Assembly (NCBI GenBank): GCA_025964935.1
Contig: JAOPXW010000270.1
Span: forward strand, 1-24,805
Length of the DNA: 24,805 nt
Source of the DNA: Friedmanniella sp.
GTDB taxonomy: Bacteria; Actinomycetota; Actinomycetes; Propionibacteriales; Propionibacteriaceae
Direction of reading: 5' to 3'
Numbering within the stretch: position 1 is the first letter of the stretch; every line of letters begins with the position of its first letter. The notes under the pieces were generated by a model. The model worked only from the letters and a program-made list of their open reading frames with translations, did no database searches and was not told the DNA's origin. Position numbers and translations under genes: made by a program. Positions 1 through 6,836 of this stretch are shown one piece after another.

Positions 1-5
1 CGCAG

Positions 6-42
6 CGCAGACCCCCGTACGCCAGGCGTACGGGGGTCTGCG
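6..42 (-). terminator. Long hairpin after the cold-shock gene, probable terminator
   Basis: This is a near-perfect inverted repeat. Bases 6-23 pair with 25-42 around a central A, giving a GC-rich stem of up to 17-18 bp (effective loop 3-5 nt). It begins 12 nt beyond the cold-shock stop codon at 55. There is no T-tract on the minus strand after the stem, which fits the U-poor 'I-shaped' terminators common in actinobacteria. Its symmetry means it could also terminate a plus-strand gene entering from the left, but no such gene is visible. Confidence 0.8.
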
Positions 43-54
43 GCGTGGAACCGG

Positions 55-258
55 TCAGATCGCGTGGACCTGGTCGGCCTGAGGGCCCTTGGGGCCCTGG
101 GTGGTCTGGAACTCGACGCGCTGACCCTCGTCGAGGGTCCGGAAGCCCGTCGTCTCGATCGCGCTGTAGTGGACGAAGACGTCCGGTCCACCGCCGTCCA
201 CGGCGATGAAGCCGTAGCCTTTCTCCGCGTTGAACCACTTCACGGTTCCCTGCGCCAT
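55..258 (-). CDS. csp: Cold-shock protein, CspA family
   Basis: This 67-residue single-domain OB-fold protein binds single-stranded nucleic acid and acts as an RNA chaperone. The RNP1 motif KGYGFI (residues 13-18) and the RNP2 motif VFVHYSAI (27-34) are both visible, as is the family opening [11 protein letters not shown]. The length is normal for CspA proteins. The ATG at 258 is chosen because GAGGAGA lies about 8 nt upstream and the protein starts MAQGTVKWF, as the family does. A longer frame continues upstream to 783, but its extra sequence is low-complexity Arg/Gly/Pro and is an artefact of GC content. The gene stands alone, reads leftward and ends before a strong hairpin. It could be cold-induced or constitutive; the sequence does not show which. 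Confidence 0.97.
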   Translation of the reverse strand: MAQGTVKWFNAEKGYGFIAVDGGGPDVFVHYSAIETTGFRTLDEGQRVEFQTTQGPKGPQADQVHAI

Positions 259-473
259 CACAACATCTCCTCGCGTCCGCGTCCGCGTCCGGGGCCGCAC
301 CTCACGGCGCCGACTGCTGCCGGACGCCAAGCAGCGTCGACGCCCACGCAATGGTTCTGGGGGCGTAGCACGGACCACGACACAGAGCACTGGCAACAGC
401 ACATCCAGCCAATCACACGACCCCGGGCATTGTGAACCCCCGAGAACGGGGCCGGGCCGGCGTCCCCGGGGAG
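259..473 (-). promoter_or_regulatory. Upstream region of the cold-shock gene
   Basis: These 215 bp separate the cold-shock start from the alkyltransferase-like stop and contain no credible gene. Just before the ribosome-binding site, a hexamer (GCGTCC on plus, GGACGC on minus) is repeated three times in tandem at 273-290. The stretch around 340-430 is less GC-rich than its surroundings and is the most likely place for the csp promoter. No confident -35/-10 pair could be picked out. Long 5' leaders are common for csp mRNAs. Confidence 0.4.
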
Positions 474-818
474 CTAGCGCGGGGTCCCGCCGAGGTCGTG
501 CCGGGCCCGCAGAAGGTCCACCCGGTCCCCCCGGAGCGGCGTGCCCTCGCCGCGCAGCCGGGCCAGGGCCTGTTCCTCCAGTCCGCGGGCCGGGCGCCCG
601 TCGGCGCGGACCACCCGCCACCACGCGACGGTGCCTCCCACCAGGGCCATCACCTGACCGACCTGCCGGGGGCCGCCGCGCCCGACCGCCTCGGCGACGT
701 CGCCGTACGTGGTGGCCCGGCCCTCCGGCACGCCCTCGACGGCCCGCAGCACCTGCTCGGTGTAGCTCTCGTCCACGGGCCAAGCCTGCACCCTCGACGA
801 ACCCTGCCCGGGTCCCAC
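474..818 (-). CDS. Alkyltransferase-like (ATL) DNA-binding protein, MGMT fold
   Basis: The protein has the O6-alkylguanine DNA alkyltransferase DNA-binding domain (family core [11 protein letters not shown], then [10 protein letters not shown] with the helix-turn-helix Arg, residues about 37-60). It lacks a reactive Cys: the usual PCHRV motif reads AWWRV. Such ATL proteins bind O6-alkylguanine without repairing it and pass the lesion to nucleotide excision repair. The chosen start is GTG at 818, giving 114 aa. In-frame GTGs at about residues 10 and 15 are equally possible, because no clear ribosome-binding site marks any of them and the conserved part begins near DESYTEQVL. It lies 33 bp downstream of the DUF427 gene on the same strand, so the two may be co-transcribed. 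From memory, M. tuberculosis Rv3204 is a similar protein close to adnAB, which supports a conserved repair neighbourhood. Confidence 0.87.
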   Translation of the reverse strand: MGPGQGSSRVQAWPVDESYTEQVLRAVEGVPEGRATTYGDVAEAVGRGGPRQVGQVMALVGGTVAWWRVVRADGRPARGLEEQALARLRGEGTPLRGDRVDLLRARHDLGGTPR

Positions 819-851
819 CCGGGGAGGATCGTCACCCGGTGGGGCCGCGGT

Positions 852-1352
852 CTACCAGCCCTGGCTGCCGGGCACACCCTTGAAGGGGCCGCTGACCGCG
901 GAGGTGATCCAGCCGCCGTAGAAGCCGCCCGGCTGCGGCTCGACCTCCTCACCGTCGACGGTGACGCGGTCCATGGCCTGGGGGTAGAGGGCGAGGTGGT
1001 CGCGCAGCTGGTGGTAGCGACCGGTGGGCTCGGGGTAGTACCAGGCCGCCCGTTCTGCGACCTGGTCCCCGCCCAGCACGTCCAGGTAGGCCGCGGCCCC
1101 CTTCCACTCGCAGAAGGAGCTGCCCTTCGCCGCCCGCAGCGACCCGGGCCGGAACGAGGAGCGGGGCAGGTAGTAGGTCGGGGGATGGGAGGTCTCCAGG
1201 ACCCGATAGCTGGTGTGGGTCTCGCAGATCTGCACCCCGCCGAGCGTGATGACGATGAGCTCGTCGCTGGCGCGCAGCAGCGGCGGCCGCGGGTAGTCCC
1301 AGACGGACTCCTGGCCGGGGGCGATCGGTTCGGGCTGAGGGCGGTGGACCAT
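852..1352 (-). CDS. DUF427 domain protein
   Basis: This 166-residue protein has the hallmarks of DUF427: an N-terminal WDYPRPP segment, a strand with ETHTSYRVLETSHPPTYY (about residues 44-61), the CEWKG block and the AWYYPEP block, followed by a conserved YGGWIT near the C-terminus. DUF427 proteins adopt a small beta-barrel and have no established biochemical role, so no function is assigned. The ATG at 1352 follows a TAnnnT hexamer (1359-1364 on plus, read as TAGGCT on minus) by six bases, which fits a leaderless mRNA. It diverges from the pirin gene and may be transcribed together with the ATL gene downstream. Confidence 0.92.
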   Translation of the reverse strand: MVHRPQPEPIAPGQESVWDYPRPPLLRASDELIVITLGGVQICETHTSYRVLETSHPPTYYLPRSSFRPGSLRAAKGSSFCEWKGAAAYLDVLGGDQVAERAAWYYPEPTGRYHQLRDHLALYPQAMDRVTVDGEEVEPQPGGFYGGWITSAVSGPFKGVPGSQGW

Positions 1353-1401
1353 GACCCGAGCCTAGTGACCCGACCCAGCCCGCAGCCGGAATACTGGCCC
1401 C
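1353..1401. promoter_or_regulatory. Divergent promoter region, two probable leaderless starts
   Basis: This 49-bp gap serves two divergent genes. Minus side: TAGGCT (1359-1364) sits six bases before the DUF427 ATG. Plus side: AATACT (1390-1395) sits six bases before the pirin GTG at 1402. Neither start has a Shine-Dalgarno. A -10 hexamer six to seven bases before a start codon is the typical layout of leaderless actinobacterial genes. The -35 regions would overlap, so the two genes could compete or be co-regulated. No convincing -35 hexamer is seen. Confidence 0.6.
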
Positions 1402-2136
1402 GTGAGCGCTCCCTCGATCGACCTGCGGCGCGCCGGCCAGCGCTTCCTGACCCGGACGGACCGGGGCGAGTCCCGGCACGCGTTCTCCTTCGGTCAGCAC
1501 TACGCCCCCGACAACGTCGGGTTCGGCCCGCTGATGGTGCACAACGACGAGCGGCTCGACCCCGGCCCCGGCTACGACGACCACCCGCACGCCGACGCCG
1601 AGATCCTGACCTGGGTGCTGTCGGGCAGCCTCGTGCACGAGGACTCGTCCGGCAACCGCGGGGTGGTGCACCCAGGTCTGGCCCAGCGCATGACCGCCGG
1701 GAGCGGGATCGTGCACGCGGAGCGGAACGACGCCTACCGGCTCGACCCGACGCGGGCCGCGGAGCCGGTGCACTTCGTGCAGATGTGGCTGCGCCCCGAC
1801 GCACCCGGCGGGCCCCCGTCCTACCAGCAGCAGGTCGTGGACCTGGCCGCCCTGAACGGCGACTGGGTGCCGGTGGCCTCCGGCGCTCGCCCGGACGCCG
1901 CGGTCACCCTCGGCACCCAGGACGCCACGCTGTGGGTGACCCGGCTCGGGGCGGGTGAGCGGCGGCGGCTGCCGACCGCGTCGCTGGTGCACGCCTACGT
2001 GGCGGCCGGTGAGGTCGAGGTGGAGACCCTCGGTCTGCTGCGGGCCGGCGACGCCGTGCGGGTCCGCGGCGAGGCCGCCCTCGAGGTGACCGGTCGGGTC
2101 GTCGCCGAGCTGCTGGTCTGGGCGATGGGCCGATGA
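1402..2136 (+). CDS. Pirin family protein (YhhW-type bicupin)
   Basis: This 244-residue pirin has an N-terminal cupin with the metal-ligand motif HPHADAEILTWVLSG (His61 and His63), followed by the characteristic GSGIVHAERND block (about residues 98-108) and an FVQMWLRPD strand. The C-terminal cupin is degenerate, as in YhhW relatives. Some family members have quercetin 2,3-dioxygenase activity in vitro, but the physiological substrate is unknown. The GTG at 1402 gives the standard family N-terminus and follows a -10-like hexamer directly, so the message is probably leaderless. Its stop overlaps the serB start (ATGA, 2133-2136), so the two genes are translationally coupled, although no metabolic link is obvious. 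Confidence 0.95.
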   Translation: MSAPSIDLRRAGQRFLTRTDRGESRHAFSFGQHYAPDNVGFGPLMVHNDERLDPGPGYDDHPHADAEILTWVLSGSLVHEDSSGNRGVVHPGLAQRMTAGSGIVHAERNDAYRLDPTRAAEPVHFVQMWLRPDAPGGPPSYQQQVVDLAALNGDWVPVASGARPDAAVTLGTQDATLWVTRLGAGERRRLPTASLVHAYVAAGEVEVETLGLLRAGDAVRVRGEAALEVTGRVVAELLVWAMGR

Positions 2137-3359
2137 GCGTCTCCGGGGCCATCGGCCTGCCGCTGCTGATCCGCATCTCGGGCCGGGACCGACCGAGCCT
2201 GACCCGCGACCTGCTCCGTCTGCTCGGTGACGCCGGGGCCGTCCTGGAGGACATGGAGCAGCTGGTCGTCCGGGAGCGGCTGACCCTCGACGTGCTGGTC
2301 CGCCTGGACGAGAACGACGACACCGGCGACCGGGGTCAGGCCGTGGTGCGCGACATCCTGTTCTGGGGCTTCACCCAGGACCTCAAGATCGACTTCGAGC
2401 GGGTGGAGCCCCGGTCCCGCCGGGCCCTGCTGCCCCGGCACGCCGTGACGGTGCTCGGGCGGCCGCTGACCCCGACCTCGCTGGCCGCGGTCGCCGACGC
2501 CATCGCCGAGACCGGGGGCAACATCGACCGGATCGTCCGGCTGGCGACCGAGCCGGTGACCGCGTACGACCTGGTCGTGATCGCCGGCGACGTGGCCGCC
2601 ATGCGCCGCTCCCTGGTCGCGGTGTCGCGCGACCACGGGATCGACGTCGCCGTGCAGGTGAACGGTCTGGAGCGGCGGGCCAAGCGGCTGGTGGTGATGG
2701 ACGTCGACTCGACCCTGATCCAGGACGAGGTGATCGAGCTGCTGGCCGAGGAGGCCGGCTGCGAGGCCGCGGTCGTGGCCATCACCGACCGGGCGATGGC
2801 CGGCGAGCTCGACTTCGAGGCGTCGCTGCGGGAGCGCGTACGGCTGCTGCGCGGCCTCGACGAGGCGGCGATCACGCGGGCGCGGGACCGGATCCGGCTG
2901 ACCCCCGGGGCCCGGACGTTCGTCCGGACGCTGAAGCGCCTGGGTTTCTGCGTGGCCATCGTGAGCGGCGGTTTCACCCCCTTCACCGACTGGCTGCAGG
3001 CCGACCTGGGGCTGGACTACGCGTACGCCAACTCCCTGGAGGTGGTCGACGGCCGGCTGACCGGTGAGGTCCTGGGCCCCGTGGTCGACCGGGCCCGCAA
3101 GGCCACGCTGCTGGCCGAGATCGCCGCGCGGCAGGGCGTGCCGCTGTCCCAGACGGTGGCGGTGGGGGACGGGGCCAACGACCTGGACATGCTGGGGGCG
3201 GCTGGAATGGGGATAGCCTTCAACGCCAAGCCGGTGGTGCGGGCCCAGGCCGACACCACCGTGTCGGTGCCCTACCTCGACGCGATCTTGTTCATGCTGG
3301 GGATCCGGGGGGTCGACATCGACCGGGGTCCGGAGCCGACCGCCGCGCCCCCCGCCTGA
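2133..3359 (+). CDS. serB: Phosphoserine phosphatase SerB
   Basis: SerB catalyses the last step of serine synthesis, phosphoserine to serine plus phosphate, in the cytoplasm. The protein is 408 aa. Residues 1 to about 175 form two ACT-like regulatory domains, as in mycobacterial SerB2 (serine feedback is known for that type). The HAD catalytic domain follows, with motif I DVDST (Asp190 nucleophile, Asp192 acid/base), motif II SGGF, a conserved Lys in ARKATLL, and motif IV VGDGANDLDML. The cap region carries the EVIELLAEEAG helix typical of SerB. The ATG overlaps the pirin stop by 4 nt. After the stop there is a short GC hairpin (GCCCG/CGGGC, 3370-3386) without a T-tract, then the adnA promoter. 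Confidence 0.97.
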   Translation: MSVSGAIGLPLLIRISGRDRPSLTRDLLRLLGDAGAVLEDMEQLVVRERLTLDVLVRLDENDDTGDRGQAVVRDILFWGFTQDLKIDFERVEPRSRRALLPRHAVTVLGRPLTPTSLAAVADAIAETGGNIDRIVRLATEPVTAYDLVVIAGDVAAMRRSLVAVSRDHGIDVAVQVNGLERRAKRLVVMDVDSTLIQDEVIELLAEEAGCEAAVVAITDRAMAGELDFEASLRERVRLLRGLDEAAITRARDRIRLTPGARTFVRTLKRLGFCVAIVSGGFTPFTDWLQADLGLDYAYANSLEVVDGRLTGEVLGPVVDRARKATLLAEIAARQGVPLSQTVAVGDGANDLDMLGAAGMGIAFNAKPVVRAQADTTVSVPYLDAILFMLGIRGVDIDRGPEPTAAPPA

Positions 3360-3411
3360 GCCCGCCTCAGCCCGCCGGCACCGGGCGGCCGGTGACCTGC
3401 TCCAGCAATTC

Positions 3412-3433
3412 TGTCGGTGGGGCCTGCTGCACT
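3412..3433 (+). promoter_or_regulatory. RecA-NDp/PafBC-type DNA-damage promoter of adnAB
   Basis: TGTCGGTG (3412-3419) is followed by exactly eight bases and then TGCACT (3428-3433). This fits the LexA-independent RecA-NDp promoter of actinobacteria (TTGTCRGTG-N8-TAnnnT), known to depend on the PafBC activator in mycobacteria, except that the -10 begins TG rather than TA. Transcription would start near 3440, leaving a leader of about 45 nt that ends in a GTGAGGA ribosome-binding site before the adnA ATG. The same element precedes uvrD2 and recC in this window, which strengthens the call. Confidence 0.72.
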
Positions 3434-3485
3434 GGGTCCAGAGCCGTTCCACCGCGCACCCGCCGCCCGACCCCGTGAGGACCCC

Positions 3486-6400
3486 ATGTACCGCCTGATC
3501 CGCACCCCGGAGGACCGGGCCGAGGCGCCGGTGCTGGACGCGACCCAGCAGTCGGTGGTCGACCACCCGGGCGGTCCGCTGCTGGTGCTGGCCGGACCCG
3601 GGACGGGGAAGACGACGACCCTGGTGGAGTCCGTGGTCGACCGGATCGAGCGGCGGGGTGCCCACCCCGACTCGGTGCTCGTCCTGACCTTCTCGCGCAA
3701 GGCCGCCGCCGACCTGCGGGGCCGGATCGCGGCCCGGCTGGGCCGCACGATGGTCACGCCGCTGGCCATGACGTTCCACGCGTTCTGCTACGCCCTCGTC
3801 CGCCGGTTCGCCGACCGGCTGGGCGACGGGGTCACGGGTCTGCACCCGGTGCGGTTGCTGACCGGCCCGGAGCAGGACTTCCGGGTGCGCGAGACCCTGC
3901 AGGGAAGCCTGGACACCGACCGCGCCCATTGGCCGGAGTCCCTGGGCCGCGCCTTCCCGACGCGGGCCTTCGCGAGCGAGGTGCGCGCCGTTCTGGCCAA
4001 GGCCCGCCAGCTGGGCATGGACCCCGAGGACGTGGTCGCGGCCGGGGAGGCCGCAGGTCGGGAGGAGTGGGTCAGCGTCGGCCAGTTCTTCGAGGAGTAC
4101 CTCGACGTGCTGGACGCCGAGGGCGTGCTCGACTATGCCGAGCTGGTCCACCGCTGTCGCATCCTGCTGGCCGACCCCGACGTCGCCCGGATCCTCCGCA
4201 CCGAGATCAGCTGCGTCTTCGTGGACGAATACCAGGACACCGACCCCTCCCAGGTCCGTCTGTTGCAGACCGTGGCCGGCTTCGGCGGCGACGTGGTGGT
4301 CGTGGGCGACCCGGACCAGTCCATCTACGCCTTCCGGGGCGCCGAGGCCCGGGGCATCCTGGACTTCCCCGACCTGTTCCGGACCGCCGACGGCGAGCCG
4401 GCGCCGGTGGTCGCCCTCGGTCAGACGCGACGGTTCGGTCGTCAGCTGCTGACCGCCAGCCGCAGCATCGCCAACCGGCTGGGGATGCCCCGGGCGCTCC
4501 CGGCCGAGGTGTTCACGACGTTCCGGAACCCGGTGCCGACCCCGGGCCGGCCGCCCGGCAAGGTCGAGATCCTCACCTGCAGCAGTGCGGGGGCCGAGGC
4601 CGAGCACATCGCCGAGATCCTGCGCAGCGCCCACCTGAGGGACGGCCTGGCCTGGGACGAGATGGCGGTGCTGGTGCGGTCCGGCCGGCAGTCGATCCCG
4701 CCGCTGACCCGGGCCCTGGTCGCCGCCGGCGTCCCGGTGGAGGTCGCGGGCGATGAGATCCCGCTGGGATCCGACCCGGCCGTACGCCCTCTCCTGCTCG
4801 GCCTGCAGGTGGCGACGCGGGGCCGTCATGTCACCGCCGACGAGGCCCAGGGGTTGCTCGCCTCGCCGCTGGGCGGGATGGACGCCATGGCCACCCGCCG
4901 GCTCGGTCGGGCGCTGCGGGCCTCGGAGCGGGCCGAGCTCGCGGGCAGCGGTCTGCCGCGCCCGTCCTCGGAGCTGGTCGCCGCCGCGCTGCGCCACCCC
5001 GAGCTGCTCGAGGACTGCGAGCCCGGACCCGAGGTCGAGTCGGCCCGACGCCTGGCTGGGCTGCTGGTGCGCTGCGAGAGCGCCATCCGGTCCGGCGGCA
5101 CCGCCGAGGAGGCACTCTGGCTGCTCTGGCAGGGGACGCGCTGGCCGGGCCGGCTCCAGGCCGAGGCGGCCCGCGGCGGCGACACCGGGCGGCGGGCCAA
5201 CCGGGACCTCGACGCCGTGTGCGCCCTCTTCGAGATCGCCGCCCGGTCCGAGGAGGTGTCGGGTCTGCGCGGCGTGACGGGCTTCCTGGCCGAGGTCGAG
5301 GGCCAGCAGATCCCCGCGGACACCCTGCGCGAGTCCGACCTGCGGGGGGCCGCGGTGCGGGTGCTGACCGCACACCGCTCGAAGGGCCTGGAGTGGGAGC
5401 TGGTGGTGGTGGCCGGGGTCCAGGAGGGCAACTGGCCCGACGTACGCCGTCGCGGCTCCCTGCTCGAGGCGGACAGGCTGGGCCGGCACGGGGTCTCCGA
5501 GCCCGTCCCGACCGCGGTCCGGATCGCCGAGGAGCGGCGGCTGTTCTACGTCGCCTGCACCCGGGCCCGCTCCCGGCTGGTGGTGACCGCGGTGGCCGGG
5601 ACCGAGGGGGAGGGCGATCAGCCCTCGCGGTTCCTGACCGAGCTGGGCGCCCCGGTCCACGCCCTGCCCGGACGGCCGCGTCGACCCCTGTCGCTGGCCT
5701 CCCTGGTCGGGGAGCTGCGCGCGGTCAGCGTGGACCCCGAGGCAGCCCCGGCGCTTCGGGCGCAGGCGGCGGCCCGCCTGGCCCGACTCGCCGACGCCGT
5801 CGACGGTCACGGGCACGCCCTGGTGGGCGCCGCCCGTCCCGAGCAGTGGTGGGGGATGCGACCGCTCAGTGACGCACCCGAGCCCGTGGTCGCCGCCGGG
5901 TCCGCGGTGCACCTCTCGGGGAGCCAGCTGGCCAGTGTGCTGGCCTGTCCCCGGCAGTGGTTCCTGGCCCGCAAGGCCCAGGCCGAGACCGCGCGGAGCA
6001 CCGCGGCCAGCTTCGGCTCGGTCGTGCACGTGCTGGCCGAGCACGGGGCGCGGACCGCCGACCCCGGTGCGCTGTCGGACCACCTGGAGGCGGTCTGGGA
6101 CCAGCTCGACTTCGACGCCAAGTGGCTGTCGGCGGTCGAGCGGGTCGAGGCCGAGTCCGCCCTGGAGCGCTTCGTGACCTGGCAGGAGGCCCGCGGTCAC
6201 CTGGAGCTGCTGGGGACCGAGGTGCCGTTCACCTGCGAGGTCGAGGTCACCCCCGGTGAGCGGGTGCACCTGACCGGGACCGCCGACCGGGTCGAGCGAG
6301 ACCCGGACGGTCGGATCCGGATCGTGGACTTCAAGACCTCCAAGACCGCCCCCACGGCCACCGACGTCGCCCTGCAGGACCAGCTGGGGGTCTACCAGCT

Positions 6401-6836
6401 CGCCGTGCAGCAGGGCGCCTACGCCGAGGTCGCCGGGCCCGGCGCCCGGCCCGCGGGGGCCGAGCTCGTCTACCTCCGACTGGGGGAGGGGACCGGGACC
6501 TTCCCCCGGGTCTTCCAGCAGGCCTCGCTGGACGATCTGCCCTTCCCGCCCGGGACGGAGCCGTCGCCGGGGGCGGGGCTGTCGCCGGGGGCGGAGCTCG
6601 CGTCCGGGTCGGAGCCGTTGTCCAGGACCGGGGAGCCGGGGTCGGACCTGTCGGCGACCCCACCCGGCGGTGTGGTGGGGGAGGCGTCCCCGACCTGGGT
6701 GCACGGCCGCCTCGGGGCGGCCGCCCGGGTGATCCGGTCCGAGCGGTTCGAGGCGCGGCTCGGGTCGGCCTGCCGGTTCTGCCGCTTCCGGGGCAGCTGC
6801 CCCGCCCAGCCCGGTGGTCAGCAGGTGGTCTCGTGA
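3486..6836 (+). CDS. adnA: AdnA subunit of the AdnAB helicase-nuclease
   Basis: AdnA is one half of the AdnAB heterodimer, which unwinds and resects double-strand DNA ends for recombination in actinobacteria. The protein is 1116 aa. It carries a UvrD-type SF1A motor with Walker A GPGTGKT (Lys42), motif Ia TFSRKAAADL, Walker B DEYQD (Asp247), motif III GDPDQSIYAFRGAE, motif V TAHRSKGLEWE and motif VI YVACTRAR. The C-terminal RecB-type nuclease has IVDFKTSK (Asp948, Lys950). Cys821 (LACPRQW) with Cys1096, Cys1099 and Cys1105 forms the AddB-like 4Fe-4S signature C...CX2CX5C. A Pro/Gly/Ser/Glu-rich linker with 6-residue repeats (1025-1048) lies between the nuclease and the distal cysteines. The ATG is set by the GTGAGGA ribosome-binding site; the frame stays open further upstream without homology. 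It overlaps adnB by GTGA. It is called AdnA rather than AdnB from gene order and the Fe-S cysteines. Confidence 0.95.
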   Translation: MYRLIRTPEDRAEAPVLDATQQSVVDHPGGPLLVLAGPGTGKTTTLVESVVDRIERRGAHPDSVLVLTFSRKAAADLRGRIAARLGRTMVTPLAMTFHAFCYALVRRFADRLGDGVTGLHPVRLLTGPEQDFRVRETLQGSLDTDRAHWPESLGRAFPTRAFASEVRAVLAKARQLGMDPEDVVAAGEAAGREEWVSVGQFFEEYLDVLDAEGVLDYAELVHRCRILLADPDVARILRTEISCVFVDEYQDTDPSQVRLLQTVAGFGGDVVVVGDPDQSIYAFRGAEARGILDFPDLFRTADGEPAPVVALGQTRRFGRQLLTASRSIANRLGMPRALPAEVFTTFRNPVPTPGRPPGKVEILTCSSAGAEAEHIAEILRSAHLRDGLAWDEMAVLVRSGRQSIPPLTRALVAAGVPVEVAGDEIPLGSDPAVRPLLLGLQVATRGRHVTADEAQGLLASPLGGMDAMATRRLGRALRASERAELAGSGLPRPSSELVAAALRHPELLEDCEPGPEVESARRLAGLLVRCESAIRSGGTAEEALWLLWQGTRWPGRLQAEAARGGDTGRRANRDLDAVCALFEIAARSEEVSGLRGVTGFLAEVEGQQIPADTLRESDLRGAAVRVLTAHRSKGLEWELVVVAGVQEGNWPDVRRRGSLLEADRLGRHGVSEPVPTAVRIAEERRLFYVACTRARSRLVVTAVAGTEGEGDQPSRFLTELGAPVHALPGRPRRPLSLASLVGELRAVSVDPEAAPALRAQAAARLARLADAVDGHGHALVGAARPEQWWGMRPLSDAPEPVVAAGSAVHLSGSQLASVLACPRQWFLARKAQAETARSTAASFGSVVHVLAEHGARTADPGALSDHLEAVWDQLDFDAKWLSAVERVEAESALERFVTWQEARGHLELLGTEVPFTCEVEVTPGERVHLTGTADRVERDPDGRIRIVDFKTSKTAPTATDVALQDQLGVYQLAVQQGAYAEVAGPGARPAGAELVYLRLGEGTGTFPRVFQQASLDDLPFPPGTEPSPGAGLSPGAELASGSEPLSRTGEPGSDLSATPPGGVVGEASPTWVHGRLGAAARVIRSERFEARLGSACRFCRFRGSCPAQPGGQQVVS
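6558..6629 (+). repeat. 18-bp tandem repeat in adnA encoding a flexible linker
   Basis: Four consecutive 18-bp units run from 6558 to 6629. The first two are nearly identical (both contain GTCGCCGGGGGCG) and the last two have diverged. Each keeps the reading frame and encodes six residues: EPSPGA, GLSPGA, ELASGS, EPLSRT. The product is a disordered linker inserted between the nuclease core and the Fe-S cysteines of AdnA. It probably expanded by slippage, and copy number may vary between strains. Confidence 0.8.

Noticed and set aside
1388..1413. A SigR-type promoter before pirin, because GGAAT occurs at 1388
   Set aside because: No GTT is found 18 or 19 bases downstream, and the position relative to the start codon is wrong; AATACT as a -10 explains the sequence better.
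3370..3386. Hairpin after serB as a terminator
   Set aside because: The stem is only 5 bp with no T-tract. In this base composition such hairpins are common, so it is not listed as a feature.
1995..6704. A 1569-codon open frame on the minus strand, antisense to serB and adnA
   Set aside because: Its translation is Gly/Arg/Pro/His-rich with no domains, and it lies opposite two well-identified genes. It is a product of high GC at third codon positions.
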